Below, in pieces: positions 1-7,166 of a DNA stretch of 22,222 nt. Below the pieces are notes generated by a model. The model worked only from the letters and a program-made list of their open reading frames with translations, did no database searches and was not told where the DNA came from. The translations under genes and the position numbers were made by a program. Source of the DNA: CAZAYB01 sp964489215 (lineage in GTDB: Bacteria; Planctomycetota; Phycisphaerae; Sedimentisphaerales; Anaerohalosphaeraceae); contig CAZAYB010000022.1 of the NCBI GenBank assembly GCA_964489215.1, positions 1 through 22,222 on the forward strand. Reading direction: 5' to 3'. Each line of letters opens with the position of its first letter. The stretch's first letter is position 1.

Positions 1-2256
1 AATCCTGAGGTTTTGATGTACACGCTTGATCTCTACGGATTGCGTTCGGATGCGGATCTGGAGACTCAATTGAGCAATCTTGATTACGCAGTTGCTGAAC
101 GGGCCTTTTGTTTCGAGCTTTGTCCGTGGGGTGATATTTATCCGTCGGATGATCCCGGTCAGCCGCTTGGGACCGACAGGGAGACTTTCAAGGCGATACT
201 GCATTCGTGTAATGAGCAGACGGGTCAGATGGAGATGATCAAGTTTTGCGGGTTCTATAATTTTCTTTATAAGGATTATGATCAGGGCGTTCATAACGGA
301 CAGACTGAGGTTGAGTTCAACAGTCTCAAGAGTGAATATAACTGTTACTCCGAAGCTGATGCTCCAGCGCAGACCTGGGTAAGTAACTGCTCACTTTACG
401 GGCGTTTTAAGCCTGCAATGGAGGAAAGGAGGCTTGTTCAGGATGCTCCACCATCCTATCAGGATCTTGTTGACCAAGGATATATCGATGCAGCGGGCAA
501 TGTTGTGCCAGGTAATTACGCTATGATCGGCCTGGGTGATTATGATAATGTTTCCTGGACGCATTACTGGCTGGCGGGGGACCGTTATAATGACCCTGCC
601 AAGGCGAATGTTTCGTGTAACTGGGGGATAAACCCGGATATAATCGACCGCGATTACGTTACACTCGATTATTTGTACAGGCACAAGACAGATAATGACT
701 TCTTTGCCGCCTGGGGTTCCGGCGCCGGTATCGTTCACGTTGACCGGCTATATGGCGGCAGGGGACCTTCGAATTATCCCGATGCTCTGCGGATATGGCG
801 TGAGCATAACAGAAATTATTACAGAATGACCGATTACAGCATAACCGCCTGTGTGTGGGAGGAAGAGGAGCTTGGGTATTTTGACTGGCTTATTTATATG
901 CCTTTCAGTTCTGATGGTCTGGGCAGTACGTACAATACCGACCATACTTATCTGCTGGATACTCTGCCAGTGAACAGGATACGCGGTGATCTTGGTGTGG
1001 GGTACACATCGAGCGATCTTAATATGAACGGTTCTGGTGTTAATTTCGGTTGGTATCGGAGCATTATATGGTACCCGTCCGAACTGGAGGAACTACAGGA
1101 TTACTGGTCAGGTTCGGGGAACAATCATCGTTTTCCAGATATTTATACATATTACTATCTGCTTCGTTATTATCTTGGCGGGGACAATTATTATCGAGCG
1201 ACGTGGATTGATGATACTTTGCCGAGGATTATGGAAACGGGTGAGAGTTATAATGTGAGCGTTACTGTTCGTAATGACGGCTGGGACAGCTGGACAGACG
1301 GGGATGGTTACAAGCTGGGTACTTGTATTATCGACAGTAATGAGCTTGTGATCCCTCAGACGGTAGTTTTCAATGACGGTCTTCACGCTTCAGAAGAGAA
1401 GTCCGGGAAGCTATATCTGACGGCAGGCAGGCATAAGTTAGTCGTTGAGTTTTTCGAACGCGGGGTTTATGAGCAACTGGATGTTGAGATGTCGGGGCCT
1501 GGTATGCTGCGGCAGGATATTCCGACTGGCTGGATGTACAGGGATGCGACCAGCAACCAGAACGGTATTTATTATGAATATTACGAGGGTGAGTGGGATT
1601 ATATGCCATTCTTTGATGATCTTGCTGTACTTGACAGCGGGTATTTGAGTGATTTTGATTTTACTCCAGCAAGTTCTGAGGATAATTTCGGTTTTCGTTA
1701 CACGACATACCTGGATGTTCCCCAGTCGGGAGTATATACTTTTTACGGGATATCTGATGACGGCAGTTATATCAAGATCGGTGAGAACAGGATGGTTGAT
1801 TGTAAGGCACTGCCTGACGGGGTAACTGTTGGAACGGCGGATACCGTAACTGTCAGTTTTGATATTACTGCTCCGAGTTCACCTGGTAATTATGATTTTT
1901 ATTGCGATATGACTAAGCTCGGAGAGGGCTGGTTTTACGAGAAGAATAATATAGAGTTCAAAAAGCGAATAATTGTTTGCGATGATCCCAATTCTATCGA
2001 TACTGATTCGGACGGTGTTGCGGATGTTATCGAGCAGGCCAATGGTTTGCTTTACTGGCACGCAGGAGATGCTTTTTTTAAGAAGTCCGATTTCAATGAA
2101 GACTGCAAAGTTGACTTTATTGATCTCTATGAGTTCATTTCAAACTGGTTAACAAGTAACAGTGCTTATGATATCAGTCCTGATGTACCCGATGGTATTG
2201 TGGATATTAAGGACTTTGCCCGGTTCGCAGAGGATTATCCTTATAACAGGTTTTAA
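1..2256 (+). CDS. Secreted GxGYxYP-type putative glycoside hydrolase with Ig, PA14 and dockerin-like modules (5' partial)
   Basis: The frame is open to the left edge, so the start and any signal peptide lie outside. The first ~400 residues resemble GxGYxYP-family putative glycoside hydrolases: WTHYWLAGDRYNDPAKA, then CNWGINPDIIDRDYV, then TDNDFFAAWGSGAG. The naming motif is degenerate here (GAGIVHV). After it come an NBR1-like Ig half (METGESYNVSVTVRNDGW, ~1225-1320), PA14 sequence in two pieces (~1331-1545 and ~1561-1780), the rest of the Ig (DTVTVSFDITAPSSPGNYDF, ~1780-1980), a calcium-type motif DTDSDGVADVIE (~1999-2034) and a C-terminal dockerin-like tail (DFNEDCKVDFIDLYEF and DGIVDIKDFARFAEDY, ~2083-2250). 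The protein is probably secreted and acts on polysaccharide, with PA14/Ig as binding or spacer modules; the substrate cannot be read from sequence. A symporter gene follows after 81 bp, suggesting linked hydrolysis and uptake. The order of the module halves is odd (see findings). The catalytic domain assignment is by remembered family pattern. Confidence 0.75.
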   Translation, partial: NPEVLMYTLDLYGLRSDADLETQLSNLDYAVAERAFCFELCPWGDIYPSDDPGQPLGTDRETFKAILHSCNEQTGQMEMIKFCGFYNFLYKDYDQGVHNGQTEVEFNSLKSEYNCYSEADAPAQTWVSNCSLYGRFKPAMEERRLVQDAPPSYQDLVDQGYIDAAGNVVPGNYAMIGLGDYDNVSWTHYWLAGDRYNDPAKANVSCNWGINPDIIDRDYVTLDYLYRHKTDNDFFAAWGSGAGIVHVDRLYGGRGPSNYPDALRIWREHNRNYYRMTDYSITACVWEEEELGYFDWLIYMPFSSDGLGSTYNTDHTYLLDTLPVNRIRGDLGVGYTSSDLNMNGSGVNFGWYRSIIWYPSELEELQDYWSGSGNNHRFPDIYTYYYLLRYYLGGDNYYRATWIDDTLPRIMETGESYNVSVTVRNDGWDSWTDGDGYKLGTCIIDSNELVIPQTVVFNDGLHASEEKSGKLYLTAGRHKLVVEFFERGVYEQLDVEMSGPGMLRQDIPTGWMYRDATSNQNGIYYEYYEGEWDYMPFFDDLAVLDSGYLSDFDFTPASSEDNFGFRYTTYLDVPQSGVYTFYGISDDGSYIKIGENRMVDCKALPDGVTVGTADTVTVSFDITAPSSPGNYDFYCDMTKLGEGWFYEKNNIEFKKRIIVCDDPNSIDTDSDGVADVIEQANGLLYWHAGDAFFKKSDFNEDCKVDFIDLYEFISNWLTSNSAYDISPDVPDGIVDIKDFARFAEDYPYNRF

Positions 2257-2337
2257 GATAGTTTCGCCCTGTGATTTAATTATAGAGCTAATAGAACATT
2301 GGATGGTTTAAATCAGTTCAAGATATATGGATATTAA

Positions 2338-4314
2338 ATGAATGAATTGTCAATTCTTGATTATACGATAATTGTTAGTTACTTTGCTGTTTTGGTGGGC
2401 GTTGGTTTCTATTATCGAAAAATGGCTTCAAGTAGTCTCGACGATTATTTTCTGGGGGGGCGTAAACTCCCGTGGTGGACATTGGGTATTTCTGGAATGG
2501 CTGCCTGGCTGGATTTAACAGGTACAATGTTGATTACCTCGTTCTTGTTTCTGTTAGGCCCTATGGCATTGTTCTTTGAAATTAGAGCGGGGGCAGGATT
2601 GATACTGGTCTTTATGTTCATATACATTGGGAAATGGCATAGAAGATCGGGCTTAATGACATCTGCAGAATGGATGATATTTCGTTTTGGAAGCGATGTA
2701 TGGGGCAACTTTGCAAGAATTGCTCAGGCATTTGCACTCATTATATTTGGAGTTGGAACATTGGCCTATGCTATCAAAGGCGTAGGCTTATTTTTCTCAA
2801 TGTTCATGCCGTTCAAGCCAAGTACCTGTGCTTTGATTTTGCTAGTTGTAACTTGTATATACACTATACAATCTGGATTCTACGGTGTGGTTATCACTGA
2901 TGTCTTTCAAGGACTTTGTGTATTATTGGGCGCACTTTTCATTCTGGGTTTTTCAATGAAAACAGCTTGTGAAGTAGATGTTGTAAACATAGCCCAACAT
3001 GTTACTGGAAATCAGGATTGGGGAAGAATATTGCCTAGCTGGAATGTTAATATGCCAAGCGGATATGAACATTATAGTTATTTAAATCTGGTTGTGCTTT
3101 TTTTCCTGTTGAAAACAGTATATCAAGGTTTGGGTATGTTTGTTGATAACAGGTATTTTGGAGCTGCCGGAGAAAGGGAATGTGGCCTTTTAGGGTTTAT
3201 GTCGGGGTGGACTCTTTTAATGAGATGGCCTTTGATGATGGGATTTGCCATTTTGGGAATTGTTCTAATAAATGATATGATACCAGATCAATCTCTCTTT
3301 CATAATGTTGCATCTTCTATACATCAATATTTTGAAAGCCAAGGTTCCATTATTAACGCAAATACTTGGCACGAAAGACTGGCAGATATTGCAAATCAAC
3401 CCCAAAATTATGGAGATTTACCAGCTAAGCTTAGTGAAATACTCGGGGAGCGGTGGGATGACAAGCTTAGTTTAGTGAGCTATGAAGGAACGGTTTTCCC
3501 TGAAAGAATTCTCCCCGCCGTTCTTAAGAAAGTGGTACCAAAAGGAATCAGGGGGTTGATAATCGTTGCTTTAATGGCTGCTTCAATGTCTACAATAAAC
3601 ACTGTAATTAATAATACCACTACTTTGTTTACGCGAGATATTTATCAGGGATACCTAAGGAGAAATGCCAATAATTCTGAACTCATATACATTAGCTGGA
3701 CTTTTGGACTGCTGCTGTGTGTAATTGGTTTCATAGTTGCTTTTTATGCAGCCAACATTAATGATATCTGGAGTTGGATTACTGCTGGACTGATAGGAGG
3801 AATGGCGGTGCCTGCATTTTTGCGCTTATACTGGTGGAGGTTTAACGGAGCTGGATTTGCAATAGGCCTGTTTACAGGTATGTTTGCTGCTGTGGCACAA
3901 AGGATTTTTTTCCCTGAAATGTTAGAATGGCACCAATTCTTCTTTATTTTAGCAATAGGGTTCTTAGCATCTATTATTGGTACCTATCTAACCAAGCCTA
4001 CCAGTTTTGATGTAGTTGAGAGATTTTATATAAAAACACGCCCGTTTGGAATTTGGGGACCATTTAAAAACTCATTGGATCCCAAAACAAGAGAGGCTAC
4101 GAAAAAAGAGCATAAAAATGATATTATTTCTATACCCTTTGGGATGCTTTGGTTAATCTCATTGTTCCTCTTGCCTCTTACGGCTATGGTTTTGAACTGG
4201 GCAGTTTTTACGGTGGCTTTTTTACTCTTAATAATTTCTTTGGTGGGCCTTTATTATTTCTGGTACCGACATTTACCGCCGCCTGCTGCAAAAAACAACA
4301 AAAATACAAGTTAG
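2338..4314 (+). CDS. Sodium:solute symporter (SSS family)
   Basis: A 658-residue, strongly hydrophobic integral membrane protein of the SSS/SGLT type, predicted to import a small solute, often a sugar, driven by sodium. Family hallmarks seen: N-terminal TM with LDYTIIVSYF, the re-entrant region DDYFLGGRKLPWWTLGISGMAAWLDLTGTM, the mid-protein VVITDVFQGL, and RGLIIVALMAASMSTINTVINN before the DIY segment. At least a dozen hydrophobic segments are visible, with a long soluble loop at about residues 325-390, and the C-terminus is a short basic and proline-rich tail. The ATG at 2338 has no clear Shine-Dalgarno sequence, which is not unusual among its neighbours. It sits 81 bp after the secreted hydrolase on the same strand, so the solute may be a product of that enzyme (inference). 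The gene looks more A+T-rich than the hydrolase gene before it. Confidence 0.9.
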   Translation: MNELSILDYTIIVSYFAVLVGVGFYYRKMASSSLDDYFLGGRKLPWWTLGISGMAAWLDLTGTMLITSFLFLLGPMALFFEIRAGAGLILVFMFIYIGKWHRRSGLMTSAEWMIFRFGSDVWGNFARIAQAFALIIFGVGTLAYAIKGVGLFFSMFMPFKPSTCALILLVVTCIYTIQSGFYGVVITDVFQGLCVLLGALFILGFSMKTACEVDVVNIAQHVTGNQDWGRILPSWNVNMPSGYEHYSYLNLVVLFFLLKTVYQGLGMFVDNRYFGAAGERECGLLGFMSGWTLLMRWPLMMGFAILGIVLINDMIPDQSLFHNVASSIHQYFESQGSIINANTWHERLADIANQPQNYGDLPAKLSEILGERWDDKLSLVSYEGTVFPERILPAVLKKVVPKGIRGLIIVALMAASMSTINTVINNTTTLFTRDIYQGYLRRNANNSELIYISWTFGLLLCVIGFIVAFYAANINDIWSWITAGLIGGMAVPAFLRLYWWRFNGAGFAIGLFTGMFAAVAQRIFFPEMLEWHQFFFILAIGFLASIIGTYLTKPTSFDVVERFYIKTRPFGIWGPFKNSLDPKTREATKKEHKNDIISIPFGMLWLISLFLLPLTAMVLNWAVFTVAFLLLIISLVGLYYFWYRHLPPPAAKNNKNTS

Positions 4315-4827
4315 TATATGAAAAATAGAAGCGAAAACGGCAATACAATAATAATTATATTATATTGGCCTTCCCACCAAAAATTAGTCCATATTAAGTG
4401 AGAGGTTTCCAGAATAAAATGGTATAATATTGGCGTTTTTTAAGTGGTTCGACTCTGCGAACCCGGCAGTTATGTTTTTTCTGCCCGTTCAGTGTAAAAA
4501 TATATAGCTCATTGAAATTATACCATTACGATACCATTTAATTCTTGAAAAATCAAGGAGTTATGGTAAATTCTTTTGAGCATTCTGAGTTGTCGAAGAT
4601 AAATGATAATGTATTGAGGTTGTGCTCAATATCACAGATTGTAAAGTAATCTACCAGTCGAATTTGGTTAGGTGATTTCAGATATAAAGTCTTTTGCAAG
4701 AAAGGACATGGCGAATAATCTGGGTGGCGCGATATAAAAATGACGAATTAACCGGATTTTTGGTGGCGGGACATTTTTTGAAATTTATGGCCCGAGTTTT
4801 TTAACACAAGACTTTTCACTATGTCCC
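4315..4827. other. Gene-poor A+T-rich interval with inverted repeats and a 28-codon frame
   Basis: No convincing gene. It holds a perfect 11-bp inverted repeat (4418-4428 and 4517-4527), a hairpin GGTTCG-6 nt-CGAACC (4446-4463) and a second copy of the right arm (see separate entry). A 28-codon plus-strand frame (4563-4649, starting MVNSFEHSELSKIND) follows AAGGAG, but the spacing of only 2-3 nt to the ATG is poor for translation. The rest carries stop codons in all frames; nothing recognised. Confidence 0.6.
4418..4538. repeat. Operator-like cluster of AATGGTAT / ATACCATT half-sites
   Basis: AATGGTATAAT (4418-4428) and its exact reverse complement ATTATACCATT (4517-4527) form a perfect 11-bp inverted repeat about 99 bp apart. 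A further copy of the 8-bp core ATACCATT lies at 4531-4538, starting 11 bp after the one at 4520-4527, that is one helical turn. The left arm contains a TATAAT hexamer. Between the arms lies the 6-bp-stem hairpin 4446-4463. Such phased copies suggest a DNA-binding protein site, but no regulator gene is adjacent. Confidence 0.4.
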
Positions 4828-5202
4828 GTGAGCAAGCATAGATTTGCTTTGAAAAGGCGGGGGATAAGTGTAAAATATAGAAACCGTAAGAAGTTTAGGT
4901 CAAAAAAAAGATACCTTTATAAATTCCGGTTATTTTCAACCATTCAAATGGTGAGATCAGAAAAATGGAACTGGGACAGAATTTTGCTCTTTTCTATCTT
5001 AATATTTCTAATTCTCGATATGATCGTCCATTTTGCTGGTCAATCAGAAGATGAAAAACAAATGCGTGAGATACTCAATCGCTGTTCAAAACGTGTATTG
5101 TATCTGCCTGCATTGCCGATGAGCTATATCCATGAAAATCCCGAGTGCACGAATATGCTTTTAGACGCGATGAATATCACAAATTTTCGAATAGGAAATT
5201 AA
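4828..5202 (+). CDS. Hypothetical small basic single-pass membrane protein
   Basis: A possible 124-residue protein starting at GTG 4828. The first ~45 residues are extremely basic (KRRGISVKYRNRKKFRSKKRY), followed by one hydrophobic segment (ILLFSILIFLILDMIVHFAG, about residues 52-71) and a short polar C-terminal part with MSYIHENPECTNMLLDAMN. By the positive-inside rule the N-terminus would be cytoplasmic. I recognise no family. There is no good Shine-Dalgarno sequence before the GTG; an in-frame ATG further in, at MVRSEKW, would keep the membrane segment. It lies alone between two low-coding intervals and could be a chance frame or a remnant. Low confidence that it is expressed. Confidence 0.3.
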   Translation: MSKHRFALKRRGISVKYRNRKKFRSKKRYLYKFRLFSTIQMVRSEKWNWDRILLFSILIFLILDMIVHFAGQSEDEKQMREILNRCSKRVLYLPALPMSYIHENPECTNMLLDAMNITNFRIGN

Positions 5203-5287
5203 ACTGTTTCTTCTTATTCTTATTTGGTATTTTTCAGCTTAGTTCACAAAAAATACATCTGTTAGGATACATTTATCCTATTCCTTT

Positions 5288-5542
5288 TTATTTTGATAAA
5301 TCAAGTGACACTAACATAAGAATAGCTTTTCTTTGCTGTTGCGGCAGTTTGGGCCAAGCATTTATTATTTGTTGTAATTCACAGCAAACTTTGTTAATAT
5401 GCACCGTATTGTGCACCCTGTCGGAGTTGACGTTCTTGCTAAGTTCTTTGTTTTCAGTATCTTGCGAAGATTGGTTCGAGTCCCCTTGGGGGTATAAGTC
5501 CTTATCTTGCAAGAACCTGCACCAAGTCGCAAGGCCTCGCAA
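5288..5542 (-). pseudogene. Decayed planctomycete-type short frame with AWPxLP tail
   Basis: An 84-codon minus-strand frame ends in VCCELQQIINAWPKLPQQQRKAILMLVSLDL. Its pattern (L..ll.aWp.Lp...r.aIl.lV) resembles the C-terminal tail of many short planctomycete proteins found next to tyrosine integrases; this is from memory, not a search. Upstream in the same frame, QGDSNQSSQ is the reverse-strand translation of a tRNA T-arm-like sequence, so part of the frame is probably not real protein. A second minus-strand frame (5365-5562) carries TSTPTGCTIRCILTK just before the tail would begin, suggesting a frameshift between the two. No integrase is present in the window. Best read as a remnant of an integrated element or of its attachment site. 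Confidence 0.35.
5399..5487 (+). repeat. Diverged direct repeat, copy A
   Basis: Aligns without gaps to 5622-5710 (offset 223 bp), about 60 of 89 positions identical by eye, including ATGCACCGT at the left end, GCTAAGT, TTGCGAA and CCCCTT at the right end. It includes the T-arm-like GGTTCGAGTCC (5473-5483). Probably an old duplication. Confidence 0.5.
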
Positions 5543-5621
5543 TCATAAGGTTTACATCGCACTCAATGCTGACTTCGTGCGACTGAGTACCAGACAGTCC
5601 AGCAGCAGTCTGCAATGGATT

Positions 5622-5710
5622 ATGCACCGTGCTCTGCAACCTTGGGGTATAGCCTTTTATGCTAAGTACCTTATTGTCAGCATTTTGCGAACTTGGGGTT
5701 CTTGCCCCTT
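5622..5710 (+). repeat. Diverged direct repeat, copy B
   Basis: Second copy of the 5399-5487 unit. In this copy the T-arm-like motif is degraded (GGTTCTTGCC) and the minus-strand frame carries a stop, so copy B looks more decayed than copy A. Confidence 0.5.
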
Positions 5711-5813
5711 GCTGCTAATAAGTTTATATTCAGCAATCATTTGCACCGGTCTGGAGAAAGCTGAATTGCGAAAAAATTAATAAACGTATAATCGTTCCTC
5801 AAAATGGGTTTAT

Positions 5814-6986
5814 ATGAACATTACTAAAATTAGATTAAATGAATCGCAGGCCGCCTCAGTAACCATAAAAAATGCCGCCATAGATAACATCACAGAAACC
5901 AAGGATTCGCACTCCGATTTTATGCTAACCCCTGGCCTGATTGACGTACACTGTCACGGAATTGAAAAATTCTCCTATGAAGACCCCCATCAACTGATAG
6001 AAGCTTCAAAAATAGTCGGAAAATTCGGCGTTACTGCTTTCTTGCCCACTTTCGTCCCAGACCCGCAAGACAAACATTTGTTTAAATATCTTGAAAACCT
6101 CGCTGCTGCATTACAGAAAATCGATAAAGTAAATATCCCCGGCTTTCACATCGAAGGACCTTTCGTAGGACTGCCGGGAGCTGGATGCATATTAGCTGAC
6201 GGAGATACCGCTCTTGTTGCTGATATAGTCGCTGCTGCTGATAATAAAGTCGCTGCTATGGCTCTCGCTCCGGAGGTAAAAAACATAATACCGGTAATTG
6301 AGTGGCTCGTTGAACACAAAATAGTCCCCTTCATAACACACACAAAAGCCGATGTCGAACAGACCGTAAAAGCAGTCGATGCAGGAGCAAGACACGCAAC
6401 TCATTTTTACGATGTATTCTATCCGCCCGAAAATACAGATGGCGGTGTTCGACCAGTTGGTTGCGTAGAGACAATGCTCGCTGACAAAAGATGCACCGTA
6501 GATTTTATCTGCGACGGTGTCCATGTACACCCAATGGCCATAAAAGCAACTCTCGCAGCAAAAGGATATCAAAATATCATACTCGTAACGGACTCAAGCA
6601 TGGGAGCAGGCCTGCCACAGGGAATATATCAATCACCATGGGGATACAAAATAAAAGTCGCACCCGGCAAAGGTGCAAGAATACACCAACCTCAAAACCC
6701 AAAACACGGCTGCCTCGCTGGCTCGGCTTTGACTATGGACCAGGGTATAAATAACCTCTTAAACTGGCTCGATATACCAAACCAGCAAGTATGGGCAATG
6801 GGAACTTCAAACCCCGCCAAATTACTAAACCTTAGTAACAAAGGAAAAATAGAAAAAGGCTTTGACGCAGACCTGGTGCTATGGAAAAAAATTAACAATA
6901 CATACAAACCCGCAGCAACATGGGTTATGGGAAAATGTGTATACAAAGACAAAAACATGAACCTGAACGATATAATAAGTGAGTAA
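5814..6986 (+). CDS. nagA: N-acetylglucosamine-6-phosphate deacetylase
   Basis: A 390-residue amidohydrolase that removes acetate from N-acetylglucosamine-6-phosphate in the cytoplasm, feeding amino sugars from chitin or cell-wall turnover towards glycolysis. Motifs in order: DVHCHG (44-49), the metal-binding glutamate in HIEGP (E114), metal-ligand histidines in THTKAD (H176) and ATHFYDVF (H197), DGVHVHP (234-240) and the catalytic aspartate in VTDSSMGAG (D260), then LAGSALTM and the closing GKIEKGFDADLVLW. The length is normal for the family. The substrate-loop HFYDVF replaces the HLYNAM of E. coli NagA; to my memory this is usual for the planctomycete branch, but another N-acyl sugar phosphate cannot be excluded. 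It is a single gene, its start is the first in-frame ATG, and a weak -10 (5787-5792) lies upstream. Confidence 0.88.
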   Translation: MNITKIRLNESQAASVTIKNAAIDNITETKDSHSDFMLTPGLIDVHCHGIEKFSYEDPHQLIEASKIVGKFGVTAFLPTFVPDPQDKHLFKYLENLAAALQKIDKVNIPGFHIEGPFVGLPGAGCILADGDTALVADIVAAADNKVAAMALAPEVKNIIPVIEWLVEHKIVPFITHTKADVEQTVKAVDAGARHATHFYDVFYPPENTDGGVRPVGCVETMLADKRCTVDFICDGVHVHPMAIKATLAAKGYQNIILVTDSSMGAGLPQGIYQSPWGYKIKVAPGKGARIHQPQNPKHGCLAGSALTMDQGINNLLNWLDIPNQQVWAMGTSNPAKLLNLSNKGKIEKGFDADLVLWKKINNTYKPAATWVMGKCVYKDKNMNLNDIISE

Positions 6987-7012
6987 CCAACCACCAGCTG
7001 ATTAAATGAACT

Positions 7013-7041
7013 AAAGGTGTCAGGTCCCTTTTTTGACGGTA
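7013..7041 (+). terminator. Weak terminator-like or REP-element-like motif after nagA
   Basis: AAAGG, a 9-nt loop, then CCTTT running into six T residues, 27 bp after the nagA stop. The 5-bp stem is weak for an intrinsic terminator. The sequence GGTGTCAGGTCCCTTTTTT also resembles the motif found at the ends of small IS200-like/RAYT elements in many genomes (recalled, not searched). Confidence 0.3.
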
Positions 7042-7050
7042 CTGGCTATA

Positions 7051-7128
7051 AACCAATCGCAAGCCCGAAGCGCAACCGCCGGTATAACACTCACGCCGCC
7101 AATCCCCCCTGCTTCTCAAAATTCCCCT
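7051..7128. repeat. 78-bp dispersed repeat, copy 1 (downstream of the NERD gene)
   Basis: Matches 8568-8645 at 70 of 78 positions without gaps (constant offset 1517). The first 25 bases, AACCAATCGCAAGCCCGAAG then CGCAA, are identical in both copies. The core AGCCCGAAGCGCAA resembles an intergenic repeat I recall as frequent in planctomycete genomes. The copies bracket the NERD gene. Confidence 0.85.
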
Positions 7129-7166
7129 AAAAAACCCGCCGGGCAGACCAGACTCTGTTCAGAACC

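Larger units (their letters stand above)
5203..5813. other. Gene-poor interval with diverged direct repeat and integration-site-like remnants
   Basis: No intact gene recognised. The plus-strand frame across 5145-5780 has no protein-like features (biased composition, no motifs) and overlaps better minus-strand signals, so I do not call it. The interval contains an 89-bp diverged direct repeat, a tRNA T-arm-like motif and a decayed minus-strand reading frame, listed separately. Small inverted repeats also occur, for example TCGCAC/GTGCGA around 5556-5582 and CCTTAT/ATAAGG around 5499-5550. The last 50 bp hold TATAAT (5787-5792), a possible -10 for nagA; the nearest -35-like TTGCGA is only 15 bp upstream. 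Confidence 0.55.

Noticed and set aside
5450..5500. A complete tRNA gene
   Set aside because: Only the T-arm-like GGTTCGAGTCC is visible; the T-stem has mismatches and no upstream acceptor, D-arm or anticodon arm pairs with it.
5145..5780. 211-codon plus-strand frame
   Set aside because: Cys/Leu/Ser-rich without any motif, overlaps repeats and the tRNA-like fragment, no ribosome binding site; looks like a chance open frame.
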